A stretch of DNA of 30,124 nt, taken from Gracilaria vermiculophylla. Lineage: Eukaryota > Rhodophyta > Florideophyceae > Gracilariales > Gracilariaceae. This document shows positions 29,641 through 30,124 of the stretch, piece by piece; position 1 is the first letter of the stretch; the number at the start of each line of letters is the position of its first letter. The position numbers and the translations under genes were made by a program. The stretch lies in contig JAHNZQ020000172.1 of NCBI GenBank assembly GCA_019155205.2, forward strand, positions 1,657,077-1,687,200, given 5' to 3'. The notes beneath the pieces are model-generated. The model was not told where the DNA came from. It did not search any database and saw nothing but the letters and a program-made list of their open reading frames with translations.

Positions 29641-30124
29641 CGGCGTGTTTAGCAAACAGTTTGGATAAAAGTTTTGTGGTTTGTAGAAATAGGGTGGCAC
29701 AGTTCATAATGCAAAGATGAGAGCCAGAAATACTCAAAAGTTTTAAAAAGAAGCACAAAAAGAGGTAAACTTGAACAGTTTTGTGTAATATCACAAAATT
29801 AAGATTGCAAACGTTTGCTCAACACGAGTGTGGAAGCGACAGTGCGTACGTTGACGAGAATGATTCGAAATGAAGGGAAACAAGCGCGGTGTGTGCATGC
29901 TGTTGCAGCTGCATGAATTGGGTTGAGAAAGTGCATGTCTCGGTTAATGCCGATCAACAACAACGTGGGTAGCACGTGGTAAACACGTGCTCAAGTTCTC
30001 TTGTGTGTGTGTTTCGTTTTCTTGCAGGACAAGAGCTCCGGCCATAGTGGTGTCGTAAAGTATGAGGCCAATTGTGGAGTACAAAAGTGTGTTCACAAGT
30101 TTAAAAATTAAAAAAGATAGGACG
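29641..30124. other. Right-edge region, possible upstream or intron of a gene beyond the window
   Basis: AT-rich then mixed DNA without a long open frame. A pyrimidine-rich tract ending TTCTTGCAG at about 30019-30027 resembles a 3' splice site, followed by 27 open codons and a stop. No matching 5' splice site is certain. Confidence 0.25.
29971..29991. promoter_or_regulatory. Inverted pair of CACGTG boxes
   Basis: AGCACGTG (29971-29978), a five-base spacer, then CACGTGCT (29984-29991) form a perfect inverted repeat with two palindromic CACGTG boxes 12 bases apart (centre to centre about 11-12). CACGTG is the G-box/E-box bound by bHLH and bZIP factors. Function here is inference. Confidence 0.45.

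Noticed and set aside
29087..29794. Minus frame of 235 codons with a signal-peptide-like start, and plus frames at 29011-29668
   Set aside because: The region is so GC-rich that all frames are open. The Arg/Pro/Ala-rich bodies look compositional, and the hydrophobic start lies in the adjoining AT-rich DNA.
30019..30040. 3' splice-site-like TTCTTGCAG
   Set aside because: A single acceptor-like sequence without a convincing donor or exon; kept only as a note in the right-edge entry.
1..30124. tRNA, rRNA, CRISPR or bacterial operon signals
   Set aside because: None found by eye; promoters and ribosome-binding sites of bacterial type would not apply to this eukaryotic DNA.

Overview
The window is eukaryotic nuclear DNA. 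It carries three families of LTR retrotransposon, two intact and apparently intronless C2H2 zinc-finger genes, and one intact FkbM-type methyltransferase gene. There are long AT-rich spacers and a GC-rich right end. Compact intronless genes next to decayed Ty1/copia and Ty3/gypsy elements would fit a florideophyte red alga, but this is a tentative guess, because no ribosomal or organelle marker is present.

Left half (1-17.5 kb): a nest of retroelements. Positions 1-139 are a minus-strand fragment of a copia LTR. Positions 140-3308 are the pol end and probable 3' LTR of copia element A. Positions 3309-5981 and 16499-17.5 kb are the two halves of copia element B, with its 3' LTR from 17132. Element B is split by a complete Ty3/gypsy chromovirus (5982-16498). 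The chromovirus has 555-bp LTRs, a perfect 5-bp target duplication (ATGAG), a primer-binding site, gag, protease, RT/RNase H, integrase with GPY motif and chromodomain, and a polypurine tract. All retroelement genes carry stops and frameshifts. The gypsy element has also lost catalytic aspartates in protease, RT and integrase. Between its chromodomain and 3' LTR it carries an unrecognised gene on the antisense strand (13376-15431), lying between two polypurine-tract-like sequences.

Middle (17.5-25.9 kb): AT-rich DNA with two divergently transcribed paralogous zinc-finger genes (19007-19807 minus, 22459-23553 plus). Both have the same five-finger array, with a CCHC finger at each end. They are probably DNA-binding regulators from an inverted duplication.

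Right end (25.9-30.1 kb): a minus-strand gene for a predicted type II membrane FkbM methyltransferase, a pair of diverged direct repeats (27405 and 28578), a very GC-rich block with alternating CG runs (29.1-29.64 kb), and an inverted pair of CACGTG boxes at 29971-29991. No tRNA, rRNA or CRISPR was seen.
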